A DNA stretch of 64,000 nt, from assembly GCA_900708905.1 (NCBI GenBank), contig CAADRB010000003.1, forward strand, positions 4,565,551-4,629,550. The letters run 5' to 3'. The translations under genes were made by a program, and so were the position numbers. Origin of the DNA: Hymenolepis diminuta (lineage: Eukaryota; Platyhelminthes; Cestoda; Cyclophyllidea; Hymenolepididae). Positions 1-12,603 of this stretch are shown one piece after another. The notes beneath the pieces were generated by a model. That model was not told the origin of the DNA, ran no database searches, and worked only from the letters and a program-made list of their open reading frames with translations. How positions within the stretch are numbered: position 1 is the stretch's first letter; each line of letters begins with the position of its first letter.

Positions 1-2312
1 AGTGTTTTGTTGTTGAAATATTTCGGTCAGTCGACCTTTGCGGCAAAAATGCGTATCCATGACTGATTCAAGCCCTCCCAAAATTGAGAGAAAGGGAGAA
101 GACAAATACCGAAACACCGACTCATTTGGTTGTAAGTCTCGTTGCCGAAACAATCCCAGACTTTCTGAATTACTGAGGTCAATTACGGTAACCGCTTAAG
201 TAAGATATGACCAAACAAATAAACAGTGGTTCAGAAAAATGAGATAAAGGCATTCAAATACTTGACAAAAAAAAGCGAATTAATATATTGAGAAGATCGG
301 TAGTCTGTATTAATTTAAATTATTTTATTATTATTTTCTCAAATTTTAGGAGAATTATTCTTTGAATTTCCCTTTTTCGTACATGAAGTCAGTATCGGCA
401 TAGTTACAACCTGTCAGTCAACCTTCGTTTGTCTTTCCGCCGTTTTTAAAGTCATTTGACGCCTTTTGTTGTTAGGCTTTTAATTATAATTTCAATACAG
501 TCTGGGAACGCCCGTTTTCTCCGACTTAAGACATTCTAATGTCATTTATGGGGTACCGGCGACCGGATGACACGATTAGAGCTCAGTATTTATGTAAGCA
601 AAAGTAACACTTATTATACATCCGTTATTAATTATAAGCTAATGCAAAATGACAATAGTAATTTTTAAAAATATGAATAGCATCTAGACATGAGAAGATG
701 AGTGATTTAAATAGGGCGCAAAAGGTGGCGGCCGAGTAAAAGCATTGGAAAAATGAAGACGTTAATGGAGCCTCATCTCTCCTGACTTTTTGATTCTTAC
801 TACTTACCCAATAAGTATGATATGTTGGTTTATGATTTCAAGTTCAAGATGAGAACTTTAGGACCCGTTGGTTGATTTTTTAAAAGTAAAATATGATTTG
901 AGAGGTCTGTCATGACGTCTCGATCAATCTGAGAAAATTAAAACACAAAATGTGACTGAAAAAATAATAAATGGACTTTATTGCCCCTTTGTTTTACTAA
1001 ATAATCATAAAATTAAACAAATTAATCACAATGATTGAAAGTAAATAGAAATAGGAAGGGAGAACAAACTCAATTCAATGGCTACAATTCCAGCTATATC
1101 ATTATACAAGAACCTTCGAAATGGGCATATTTCTGTCATTCATTCAGGCGCTAAGGCAGGGGAACGCCTTAATAGTAATTTGCCGTTGAACCCTCATTCA
1201 ATTGAGCGGATATGAGATGGCATTAGACGTAGGTGTCTGGATACTTCTCGACGTCTGGTCAGGCAAATATGAGGAGCGAATAAGAATATAAATATAATTG
1301 ACTTATTACATTTCCATTATTACTTGAGGCAACGATGAATCCATTTTTTACTTTTAATCATGGAATAACATCCAGTAATGGATGAGACGGAGGGTCGAAG
1401 GGAAGTATATAATTAGGTTCGGTTCTAAAGAGTCGTAATTTATCTAAGTTCTGAAAGTATTATGTTGGCCGCTTTCACAAAAGAAATATGATTCAAGAGT
1501 TCAAGTTTAATTATTTGATTCCGAGGTTTCTGGATGAAATTTTTGTCTGTAATATTCAGAGCTCGTCGAGCAATTTATTTAAGCGAATGATTGGTTGATT
1601 CAATTTGAAGTATTACATCTAATGAGTAAGATATTCTTAAAATGCAATAATTTGGTTGCATATCGTTAGAAGAAATGATCCCACTTCCCCGATCCCACTA
1701 TTTCTTTTACAAATAAGAATGTAATTTCTTTCTTTATTTCTCCACCGATAAAAGACACTTGATAATAATACTTATTTATTTAAACCGATACCAATCGAGA
1801 CGAGAGTTTCGTGAATACACTCATGTTGACCATAACGTGACTTCTGATCTGCCGCTGGTTAATTAGCTTCTCTGTTAAATTGCTATATCACCAAGTTTTC
1901 TAGATTATTGGCTCTGCGAAATTACAACCAGAACTCCTGGTTGGTTACGTTATAGCACAATTATTTAAGAAAAATTTTTCTTTTAAAACATTAAAAAGTT
2001 GATGAATTCAAAAGGTTGATGCATTGGAGTTTTTCCCTACGCATACAAAAATTAATTTCATTTTTCGCCGCCTTTTTTCAAATAAGGAGGTACTTTCAAA
2101 TTCTCCCTACTCCCACCCTCCCACCCTCTCTCTTTCCCTTCTTCACTTCTCTTTACTTCATTCCATCGCGTTATCCTCCAAGCGCCCTGTCTTAATCACA
2201 ACTACTGCCTGGCACTTAAGTTGTTAATTTTTACGAAATAGATGAAGTAGGAAAAGGAAGTAGGGAGAGAGAAAAAAGCGGTCCGTCTCCGCCGCCCAAC
2301 TTTGTATGGAGG
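1..2312. other. AT-rich non-coding stretch
   Basis: No protein-like frame, RNA gene or repeat family is recognised here. A pyrimidine-rich tract of short CCCTCC and CTCTC runs lies near 2100-2165. The short open frame that covers it codes low-complexity Ser/Leu/His sequence and is best read as a product of base composition. Confidence 0.5.
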
Positions 2313-2573
2313 ATGAAAATAAAATTATGCTATGCTGCCCTACGTGCAACAACTGTGATTCGGCGTCTTATTTGGAGCCTACTTGGGGGCTTATTTACTG
2401 CAATAGAAAGATGCGAAACACTAATTGAAAGAAGCAGAAGTTCGGAAATTAAGTGCAGAGGCAAATCGCCCTGGTACTTTCAGAGCTCAACATGCTCGAC
2501 GAAAAAGTTAGGAATTTTGACGACTGGTCCACAAATCCAACTAAACCAAGGAAGTTCATTTAAACGTATTTAA
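2313..2573 (+). CDS. Unassigned 86-codon ATG reading frame
   Basis: This open frame begins with a true ATG just after a GC-richer leader (2280-2312, with CCGCCGCCC) and runs 86 codons to a TAA. The predicted product has a mildly hydrophobic N-terminal third, then a Ser/Lys/Arg-rich remainder. I recognise no domain. A frame of this length is within what chance gives in 64 kb of AT-rich DNA. If real it could be a first coding exon rather than a complete gene. There is no convincing splice donor at its end, so it is listed only as a hypothetical frame. Confidence 0.12.
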   Translation: MKIKLCYAALRATTVIRRLIWSLLGGLFTAIERCETLIERSRSSEIKCRGKSPWYFQSSTCSTKKLGILTTGPQIQLNQGSSFKRI

Positions 2574-3028
2574 CAATTCTGCTGAGCTCATTAGATCCTT
2601 TGAAACTACCAAGTGCTAATTTAAACTTGTGAAGTAGGACGCGGTGTTTCTAGACGCTTTTATCATAATTTGAAGAAAGAATAATAATTAAACCAAATAC
2701 TTCATAGAAAAACCATAATTAGCTCTGGAGGGTTAAATTACCTCTTCCACTCCCATTTGCCCTATCATGGCTGTAGGGAGAGGCAAATGAATAAAGAAGG
2801 CATAAATCTATTACTCAGTTGTATAAAAAGGGTCGACAAACTCGGAAAAAAGGATCACCACGAATCATAGAGATTAGCTCATAAACAGTAAGCTCCAGAA
2901 CATTTTTACAGATACTTTATAATAATGCCACTGGAATTCAATTTGTTGAGACTCCGAATGTCCTAAATACGCCTTTTCGATCCCCATCGGTATCCCTTAC
3001 CGGACTATTCATTATTTCATATTTTCAG

Positions 3029-3226
3029 ATGCTATTCCACAGTGATAAAGCGCGTTCAATTATTAATAAGATAATTCAAATTGAAAGTTTTCCAGGAATT
3101 CTTTGTGTGACGATCATGTATCTTGTGCCCAAAGTTCCTTCCTTAACGGTTAAGGAAATATGTTTAAAAAGGGAGTGCATATCTAAAGAAGAAACGGTCC
3201 AATCAAAATGTGTGAATGAATTTCAC
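3029..3226 (+). CDS. Candidate internal exon, unknown gene
   Basis: A textbook 3-prime splice site (TTTCATATTTTCAG, ending at 3028) is followed by a frame that stays open for exactly 66 codons up to CAC|GTAAGC, a good 5-prime splice site at 3227. The block is phase 0 at both ends and begins with ATG. The frame stops five codons past the donor (GTA AGC GAC TGC TGA), as expected if the end of the open frame is intronic. The peptide has a hydrophobic centre (ILCVTIMYLV) and a Lys/Glu-rich C-terminal half with three Cys. I recognise no family. Chance assembly of acceptor, open frame and donor remains quite possible in a window this size. Confidence 0.25.
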
Positions 3227-3814
3227 GTAAGCGACTGCTGAAAATCTTTATTCTCCAGTACACTAAGGAATCACAGATAGTTATAAATAATGCAATCTAA
3301 GTTTAGAATGCAGTTAAAACTCCGCAAAACCAATGAACCTTTTTCAACATGGATATACTACTAGGAAGAGAAGGTGAGAAACAAGTCATTTAAATGGCTA
3401 GGGAATTTCGAAGACAAATGCTACTTTCATTATCGTATCCTTTATCAAATTCATTATGTCCCTATAGACCTTATGAATCTGATTACTGGGGGATCAGGAC
3501 CCCTTAAGTTTCCACAGATTCATCATAGATGCATCTCATGACAATAGTATTAATAACTTCCAGATGAACAAAACAAGGAATGGAGAAATATAAGACAAGA
3601 ACGAAAATCACACTTAATTTAGTATGGGTGCGCTAACAAAAGAGATAGAGTTCGGCAAGGGAGAGAGAGATATTACAGAAGTAGGAAAAAAGCCCATCTG
3701 CCAAGTTGATTGTAGGCTTCTCTCCCTCTTTCATTCCCTATCCTATCCTCGTCTCTTCATTTCTATTGACTATTGTTTATAAGGAGGCAAAAAACAGTCA
3801 TTTGTATAAACCTT

Positions 3815-3839
3815 GGAGGAGAAGGAGGAGGAGGAGGAG
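3815..3839 (+). repeat. GGA-rich purine tract
   Basis: An imperfect run of GGA/GAA triplets lies in a purine-rich stretch of about 3.64-4.07 kb. The open frames of 85 codons (plus) and 102 codons (minus) over it encode runs of Arg and Leu respectively. They are explained by the triplet repeat, not by a gene. Confidence 0.6.
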
Positions 3840-4109
3840 TAAGCAAGGAAAAAATCCATCTAACGCCTTCTTTTTCTGCGTTACTACCACCACTACCAAT
3901 ACTCCCACTGATTCTACTTCGGAAAAGGGAGGAGAGCTGAGGCTAAGACACGGGAAGGAGTAGAGTAGAGTTCTTAAAATGAGTCGAATGAATAGGTGGA
4001 TACCGCCACTGCCGCAAATATTTCCGCACACATAAGCTAGAAGGACGAAAGAAAAGAAGGTGTAGGAAAGAGGATACAAAAACGGGAAACTATGAGTTTT
4101 TTCCAACTT

Positions 4110-6085
4110 CTCTCTCAGTTCCTTCTTCTCTCAAGGCTTATTGGTCCTTGTCCTTTGAATGCTTGTAATCCTATTGGTTTTTCCTCTCTTTCTCCGGCCT
4201 TCTACTTTTAGAATTAAAGCTTGGAAAGAAGATTACATTTACTCTTCCCTTTTTCCTCTTCTTCTTTACTCCACATAGAAAGAATGGCGTTTTTACAATG
4301 AGGAAAACAACGTTCCTTCAAAGAAATGGCCGAGACATTACGATCAAGACATGGTTAAAAAGTGCTCATTTGTCAGTGAGACGATAATATGTTGCTTTTT
4401 GTGGCGGGATGTCTAGGATTTCTATGTTTATTGAAGATATTTTGGGTAGCATTTCTTTTCAAATAGTGAAATATTTCACAGTGGTTGATTAACTGAAGAA
4501 AATAGTTCAGAAATTAATGACTATGTGCATGTCAGATCAGACAGGGAACAAAGAGGCTGAAATAAGAGAGTGGCTTAATATAGAAAATAAAAGTCGATCA
4601 TATAGTTGTAGAATGGACCACCAAAAATTATTTTGAAATGTCTTCAATCCATCGAGTATTCAAAACAAGGGCTCGAGTTTTGCTAGTGTACACTCAACGA
4701 CAGAAATTACACGCCGCATAGAGAATGATTTCCTACTTTTTTCAAATAAAGGTGGTTCTTCCATTCGATCTGGAATTATATCTTGCATAGAATTTTAAAA
4801 CGCTGCGTATTTGAACATCATGGGCAGCAAATATTTACGGTGATCGTTGAATGACTGTAATGACTAAATCTGGCTAATGAATGGGGTGATAGAATTCGAT
4901 GATCCCACCATGGAGGCTCATGATACTACCTTCTAACGCATGATGGATATTGATAAACGGTGGCACCATCAGAGGACATAAGATCAATCATATTCAGTGC
5001 TCATCTAGTGACGTCGATGTTCAATCGCACTGGTCAGTTCTGGCTAACCTGAAGGGTAGTAGAATACTAGTTCCTATTCTGAGTGGCTCAAGGATACCTG
5101 CTCTTTACCAAGGAGCTTAGGAAGTTTTCATAAATGTAGTTAGAACTTAACTGTTTATTAATACCATAATCATCATTTATAATATCACAGGTGTACCAGA
5201 TAAAGAACGATGACTTCACTATTGGCACTAGAAGGTAAACACTCCTAATGTAGGTGAAGTCCACATCTAGAAATTCTAATTGAAATTGAGGCTGTCCTCC
5301 TTTGTTGAATTGAAGTGATAGGGACACTTATCAAATGTAGCAAAGCAGATACAACGAGAAGTAGGATAGGGGATGGTTAGAGTTTGCGAGGAGAGAAAAA
5401 AATATCAAAATAACACGCAGCAGTCAAGGCCAAATGTGGTACCGCTGAGTCAGCTACTACTAATGACGAATGAATCACATTTTTGTAATGCAAAGCAAGA
5501 AAAAAGTCACTGTGTACCACCACAGTAAGCTCCTCAGTTTTTTTCCTAAAGTTGTGAGGTGCGTTGTCCAAAATACATCATCCCACCGGGTTATCGGGCT
5601 AACCGGCTTTTGTGTATCCCTTTTCCAATTTAAAAGAGTGGGCAAATTGTTAAAATGGAAGCTGCAACAAAGAAAATTATAATTTCTTTTACTTGAAATG
5701 AACATTAGTGGTTACTTGAGGCACCAGAGGTGGACCAATTAGGTATGATGCCAAGCCTTGAAGGTAAGTGCCTCATTGATATCTGGTTGAAACAGTACCC
5801 CAGCGGACCGATTTTAACCAATGAGATAGACCATTTCACTTGAATTTAATATCACTAATCACGTCTTGAATAGACGAAACCTTAGCACATTGTGTCAATT
5901 TCAACAGTTAATTTAATCAATCAAGATACATCTGACGAAGGGACGCAGCCAAATATACTCAAATCACCAAGCCTCGAAGGGAGTTTATTACATGAATAGA
6001 CACTGAACACCTAGATACTTTGAGAGAAACCATGATAATTTTTCTAATAGCAAAAACGTAATTTGATTTAAATAAAAGGATGGCT
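4110..6085. other. Non-coding stretch without recognised features
   Basis: I see AT-rich sequence with short, mutually overlapping open frames on both strands (for example around 5.38-5.70 kb) that look like chance. No recognised repeat, RNA gene or splice-bounded frame is present. Confidence 0.45.
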
Positions 6086-6240
6086 TTCTGGGGTTACGAT
6101 TACGACAAACTCATGATGACCAGCTATAAGGAGTGTGGAAGACGGAATGCAAACCGATGAGCATCGATCTCACGACCCCTGAAATAACGGACGTTCACGT
6201 CGACCATTACATGTGTCCCAATTTTAAGCGCTTATCGACA
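6086..6240 (-). mobile_element. tRNA-derived SINE-like copy (degenerate)
   Basis: Read on the minus strand, the segment starting near 6220 resembles a tRNA gene. It has an A-box-like TGGTCGACGTGA, then a stretch ending in GGGGTCGTGAG, then the B-box-like GATCGATGC. The T arm is nearly canonical: stem GTGAG, seven-base loop ATCGATG, stem CTCAT (one G-T pair). The acceptor stem no longer pairs, so this is not a functional tRNA. About 90 bases of unrelated sequence follow towards 6086, as in tRNA-headed SINEs. It may belong to the same broad class as the copies at 62.7 and 63.2 kb, but its tail does not obviously match theirs. Confidence 0.4.
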
Positions 6241-6530
6241 TGCATCTGTATGTTTTTTGTTAAAACATTAAGGTATGTAGATAGTCGTCGATAGATATTC
6301 AAAGATGGAATACATCTTGCCAAATTTCTTACAAATTTCTCCCCCAAGAGACGTATCTTCTTCGCCCAAATTTATCACATTTTGGGTTTAAACATGAAAG
6401 CTTTTTTAGCAAAAGGGCATGAAATTTTTGGCGATTCGCTTAAATGTCATCGGAACCAAGATGATATTCAGATGTGAAAAAAAGAAATTCGCGGAGTCTA
6501 CCAATGGCAGCTTTTTTCCTTATTTTTCAG

Positions 6531-6604
6531 CATGGAGAAAAAAAGAGAAATCCATTTTGACTTGGCAATAAAACTCAGACGAGTTCATTTAGGGGGTACC
6601 TCTT
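6531..6604 (+). other. Strong isolated 3-prime splice consensus with short frame
   Basis: A long pyrimidine tract, CTTTTTTCCTTATTTTTCAG, ends at 6530. An ATG at 6532 opens a 24-codon frame rich in charged residues (it starts MEKKREIHFDLA). No strong donor follows. The acceptor is as good as any in the window, but the short frame gives no further support. Confidence 0.12.
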
Positions 6605-9600
6605 GATTTGGAGGAACTTTCAGGTTGATAAACTCGCATTCAAGTAACCTAGCTATTGATCAAATACCAGCTGTTGAGTATCAATGTTGATTCCCCTTGG
6701 AACTCCGCCGCCCAATTTTTTAGGCATGTGGGAGATTATGGCACAGTATTTAATTAAATTTCCTGCTATACGTCTCTGTAATGCAAATTTTGCCATACTT
6801 ACATTATATTCTCTCTTTATAGTTCCATCCATGGAATCCGATGGGTTGAGTTAGTCTACTATGCGTACAATTGAAGGAATGAAATTTAATTATCATTTAC
6901 CTATTAACATTAAAAAGCAAACACTCACATTTTTAATCGAGAGATGCATTAAAATTTGAGATACAGGGGAGTTGGTGAAACAATGGTTAAAGGGATCAGA
7001 TAACAGCGACAAATGAACGCGGTCAGAAGTCTTTCTTAATCTGTATTGGGAGGTTTTGAGGTCATCCACTCGTAACTGCTCGAGTAAAGTTCACCTTATC
7101 AGTGCCTCAAGTTTTGAAGTTCAAAAACTGGAATGTGACAGCTAGTTTCCTACTTATCGTTAAGACTTGGTTCCGAGTGAGGTGCTCGTCACGCCACCTC
7201 GATCATTTGCCCCATCGGGCAGTCAGAAGATTTTAACCAATTTGTATTTCCCAAAATATAATATGTATTTAATTGTTTTCGGCCTCAATTAAGAGTAATT
7301 TATAGATAATTTTTTTTGTGGCAGAAAAAAATTTTTAAATCCTTTTTAAGATAAAGGAATCAAATTTTTGCGCTGCATCTTGGCTTCAGCTCTGAAATCC
7401 CCATATAAGGAAGTCTAATCGAATTGTCAATTCGCAAATAAAGAATTTCATATTTCAGCACATCATTTTAATGGGATCTGATAGTAATTCAAATTCTCAC
7501 TTGTTCTAAATTTTGAAAAATATTGACCACATTGAAGAGCTCTTATTCGGATGAGAAATCTTGAGTATCATTTAAACAGCTCCATTAATATAAATTTTCT
7601 ATTTGAATAACCCCTTTCCCTGATGTAAAATTGATCAGCATCAAAACCTCAAACACAATAAAACTATTTTGTCCTGAAAGAATGGAAAATATGTCTTGGA
7701 GCCGTTCTGGTTGGAAGTTGGTGCTTTATCTCCGCTCTTATTGAAGATTCAAGTTCAAGATTCCTACGTAACCTGTGGCTTTACTGCACAGTAGTAATGT
7801 TAGTTTCTGTCGCGATGACCTATGAATCCGCTAGCTATCACTAAACTAGAGTTGACTCAGAGCCAGAGAGATAAGACCGCATGACAGTTAGTTCAAGTCA
7901 CTTTTATTGATCTGAAAATGACCTCATATATGCATGCAAGTCGTCTTGATACTATTGATGTTAAAGCTCAAAGCACCGGTGAACTGTTAACAGTCTTAAC
8001 TCAAATAACTGTCAGGCTGTCAGAAACGATGAGTATAGATGATGCACGACATGGAGACCGAGTTTTGGTGCTATTCATCCCGAGATAAAGCATAAACCCT
8101 TCAGCATTTAGCGTCCTTTGTTGGCACTTTATCAATTTTCAGCATTAGATATTGATTGATACTTCGGATGTACAAATTTTTATGCCAACCAACTGTTCCA
8201 CTTGAGCATTTTAATTGTAATTCTCAACACCTCTGCACAAACAATTTGATTCATTTTGAATTATCGCCCAAAATGTTTTAATTAAGAGTGACCTTGGCGA
8301 TCTTACTTTAAGCCGATTTTATTCTGCAGTTTATCGGGTCAAAAACGCAACAACGATAAAGACTTGGGGCAGAAACTTACTGGAAATCGCTCTATTTTTT
8401 TCAGCTTCCAGTGCCACTAATCCGTTGATGATATCAGAGCAAATAAAGTCGTAATTCTCCATAATACTACCACGCCTACATACGATAATAATTTGGTAAA
8501 CACATTTTTTTTCTATCTCTCTCCTTCTCTCTACGCCTCCACCATTTCTGATGTCCTTCCCTTTAGCTCTGTCCCTCTCATTTCGGAATCGCCTATTATG
8601 ATTCGCTTTAATTAATGGGGATATTTAGAGTGTATCTCCGACGAGGAGGAAGAAAATAGCATTTCTCACAGGAAGGACATTCGACTGTAAGAATTTAGCT
8701 GCATATTTAAAGCCCATTTGCATAATGAATATGTAAATGGTCATTTACATTTCCAGAAGTTGAAAAAAAATGCACCCACAAGTTAGTTTAAATATCCCCA
8801 AAATTGGCCTTGAGTTATTTTCATGATTTGATAAGATAACAGTGTGATAAGGCATAAATTCACCTGCATAATTCTTTGTTTAATGACGAAAACAGAGGAG
8901 ACTGATACACCCTATTTTTCTCAAAACAATGATACATTTTACTCTGTCATTTAATTCAGTATTTGTGCGCTTTTGCCTGAAATAATCTCGTGTCAATCAA
9001 AACTCGGAGTTTATCGTTTATTAAGACGGCATATCATCGGATAGGTGAAGGTTGACCGTTAGCCCACATCTTCTCCCTTCCTATATTTTGACGTGTTCCG
9101 TTCCACCGTGCTGACTTATACTCGAATATCAACTTGGCCGATTTTGTGAGAACATGTAGACTCATTGGAAGGCGAGTTTGTATTCTACTTACGCACAGAA
9201 CATGTGCTTGACTCAATCGACCAAACAGGCTTTTTTTCTTCTCTCAAAACCTAGACTGACAACGTGTGTTAGATTTTGGAATGTTTTCGGTGATTGATAA
9301 CTACAATTGACTGATAGACTGTAGCCTCGACTGTCTGTTAAGATTATTCGAGTAAAAAATGACATACGAGAACCAGTTTTTGAGAGCTTAATGTATAATT
9401 ATTGCATTAATTTGGTGGGGATTAGTTACGATATTCCCAAGGCAGTATACCCGATTTTTCGATAAAACATGTCTTCAGAATAGTTAATACTTAATACGCA
9501 AAGATATAATTAAATTTTATTTAATGAATTTAAGTTACAAACACTGACGATGATGGAACAGGTAGCCTTAGTTTGCCTAACATACTCGAAATCAAGGCAG

Positions 9601-11835
9601 TGTCATTGAAAAACACCGACACTTGACCACGACCTCCACAAAGCAAGAAGTTAACTTGATTCGGGTAGTCATATTAGTGATTCTCGTGTCCGTGAGTAGG
9701 CTACGAGTATCCGGATAAAAGAACAGATGATATCTCAAATGGAAATACTTCAGAACAATGTGAGAAGACAAGATTTCTTCACATATATGCACTTATATTA
9801 CACAAAAGTTAAAAATCTAATCGATTTACCTCATTAGGTAGCTTGTTTTTTTCTAAAATACTTTTCTTTATCTTCTATGGCATCAAGAGAAAAGACAGAA
9901 ACTCCCATCGTCTGAATTCATGACGCCTGGTATTTTGTTTGAGTGTTGAGTAATATCCGCATATTTTTCTGCGATTAAATGTGTTTATTGGCAACAATGT
10001 CATATTTTTTTGCAAAGAAACATATACTGATTGAGAAATTCTTTAAGCGATGCTTAAAGGATGGCGCAATGCATTCAAAATGCAAGAATAATCTAACCGT
10101 ATTCTTCTTATTAAATGAATATACAATTGGGTCATTAAATCATTAAATTAAATTATTTGCCAATGGTTATTAATTCAAACAAATGGTATATTTCATTGCA
10201 ATTTCTATTCTCTTCCAGACGAGAATCACTTAGTGCTGTCAAGAATGCTGCCACAAATCATATCTGCGGAAAAAAAATTTAAACATAAAATACTACTGAA
10301 ATGCTGATAACTAATTCAGGGTCAACGTAGTTTCCTTCCTTTCTTCTAGAATAAAAGGGAATGAAATGTCATTTATTTATAGATGTACGTAAAGTATGCG
10401 AAATACTAAAATCCTTAAACTGAGAATTATGTTTACGTTAAATAATTTATTATTAAATGTTATAACTTCCTCGTCAAATTATAGCATCTCCTCAGCCCCT
10501 AAATAGTCCGCCACTTCCCTGAGCTCAAATATTAGACAAAATTCAAAATACAATTGTATATTGAATACTTCTCAAGCTGCCGATGCTATTTAAGATTTAA
10601 TTTGCTCAAACGAGGAATAAAGTCATCTAGTGCCTTTGTGCCAGATATTTATTGATCGCTTATAATGTCAACAAGTTCAAAACTATCATGTCCTTATTGA
10701 AAAGTAATTGCAAATGAAAAAGTTCATTAGTCGGGTTGCTATGATTAGTATGAAGCGGAGACCAATGCCATATCTCACATATGAATAGAGGTTATAAATA
10801 GTGTTTCGAAACTACTTTGGGTAGTTATATTATACTGATGAGAGAAAACAAGTTTCATTGAAGTGGAAGGCATTTTAGGCTAAGAAACATTGATTAAGTT
10901 TATTTTAAACTAACTTATATATTCTGCTTTGTGAAAAGACATCAACTCTTCTAGTAAAATATACGGCAGCATAGGAAAGTGATACTCTCTCGAATTCCCT
11001 AGAATACGCATCCTGACGCATCATGCAGAACAACAAAGGGGTGAAAGGAATGGACAAATGGAATCTTACATACTGTGGATTGGGGAGGTAGGTAAGTCGA
11101 AATGCAAGGTGCGTTCTGTCCTGGGGTGTTTTTTTTTGTCCCTAAGTAAAGGCCAAGTATATCTATGCGCATCTCCAACAACCTGCAGTGCATTTGGCGA
11201 CTTTTTTCCACAAATCCGTATGCCTGTAATAGGAGACATGTATCTACATCTAAAGGAGAGTTACTAACGGGACACAGTGCATTTTTTCTAGTTCTGAATG
11301 TGCAGAAAGATGCTAATTTTGACCCAGAGCGGGGATTAGACTTACTTTCCCTGATATTTTTATAAAAGGAAGTCAAATTCACTTTTATTCTTTTCTTTTG
11401 ACGTCTTTTAAAAGGCTATTGTTAAACAGCGAATGAGACTACACACCATTTTGGAGGAACGAGAATACGAAAACAGCTCAATTTGATGTGTGGTTGTCTA
11501 GGTAACAGAATGAATATCAAGGTATATCGGGCCCGGGAATCAGCTCCCGCCTCTCGGAAAAAGAGTTATTTCTAAGACTTAAGTTTAGTCTCATCAACAG
11601 TTATGGTAGATCTGTGATTTCTGTTGAAAAGAGACATTCTTGTAAAAGAGATTCTGGTTGCCTTTGAGTTATTTCATAAACAGGACTACCTCCCTTAGAT
11701 GCAAGCCCTTCCTAGGAACATAAATCAGTAATGAAACAAATAAACTTTAAATGACAGCATACTGGCCGTTACCTATTCGCCTGATGGAATACAACACTGA
11801 CATCAAAACTCAGATTGCGGTTGAATCAAGTCTAC
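6605..11835. other. AT-rich non-coding stretch
   Basis: No gene, RNA or named repeat is recognised. The longest open frame is a 127-codon minus-strand frame (10999-11382) that lacks an ATG start and is overlapped by plus-strand frames of similar quality. The only locally interesting item is the acceptor plus short frame at 10219, listed separately. Confidence 0.45.
10219..10307 (+). CDS. Weak candidate terminal exon
   Basis: A good 3-prime splice consensus (TTCTATTCTCTTCCAG, ending at 10218) precedes a frame that, read from phase 2, stays open for 28 codons to TGA at 10305-10307. The peptide (ENHLVLSRMLPQ near its start, then Lys-rich) is protein-like, but it is short and unrecognised. A second frame from the same acceptor is also open for about 20 codons, so the choice of frame is unsupported. 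Confidence 0.12.
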
Positions 11836-12060
11836 GCTGTAAGACCGACTCCTCTCGATTAAACAATGCCTGTCAATAGACGCTGAACGTCGTAGACGAG
11901 CATTTGCTCCACACCAAGAGACGAATCGTGAAACTTGGATTTTGGAATGGGAACCACTTATTTAGAAAATATTGAATAGGCTAAATCCAAGCTAACTTGA
12001 CGTTGCTCTCCACATCTTTTCGATCCTTTCCCATTTACCATTTGTATGATATTTTGTTAA
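11836..12060 (+). repeat. Unclassified dispersed repeat, copy 1
   Basis: This segment shares an ordered set of short matches with 29360-29590 in the same orientation. First comes CGTCGTrGACrAGCATTTGCT, then an ATTTTGGAAyGkGAACC-like stretch, and further on a CTTTTCGATCCTTTCCCATTTA-like stretch and a GTTAACyGwTTtC-like stretch. The order and spacing are kept, so the two are probably divergent copies of one repeat family. No frame in either copy looks like a transposase. Confidence 0.45.
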
Positions 12061-12603
12061 CCGTTTTCAAATTTTTTTGTTTTACTGCGTGTAATTATAA
12101 AAACTTTGATATATTATCAATTCTTACTGAAAGATTGTCACAAATTTGACAGAAATTTTTAATAAAACTTACTTCTCCACAATAAACTTTCAAATAATAT
12201 CATAAGAAAAAAAGAATACTTGGCCGAAAACTATGTCCTTCATTTTTGCGATAAAATTTAGTCCAGAATGCCCGTCTTTTTCAATTCCAGGCTTTGTAAT
12301 TACAAAGCGGTGGGAAGGAGGGAGAGAATGGAGAGGCAATTTTGCTTTTCGGTTGCTTCACTTGAAAGAAAATGCAGAAAAAAAACCGCCCAACATAGAG
12401 GAGCCTATAATACTGATACATATTTAGTTAAAAGTGAAGTAGCCTTTTTCTCTTGTTCGCTAATTCACTCATATTATTCTTTTGGGTGGATGCTCGGACC
12501 TGAATGTTCTTTTACGCTAAATGACTACTCCAAAAAGCGCATTTGAAAAATCTGTCTATCACACAACTACAGCGGCTAATTTTGTGGATTTAATTTATTT
12601 GTA

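Noticed and set aside
3706..4106. Open frames on both strands over the GGA tract
   Set aside because: Their peptides are poly-Arg, poly-Leu or Ser/Thr runs created by the triplet-like repeat.
10999..11382. 127-codon minus-strand open frame
   Set aside because: It has no ATG start, no domain and no splice support, and overlaps open plus-strand frames. A frame near this length is expected by chance in AT-rich DNA of this size.
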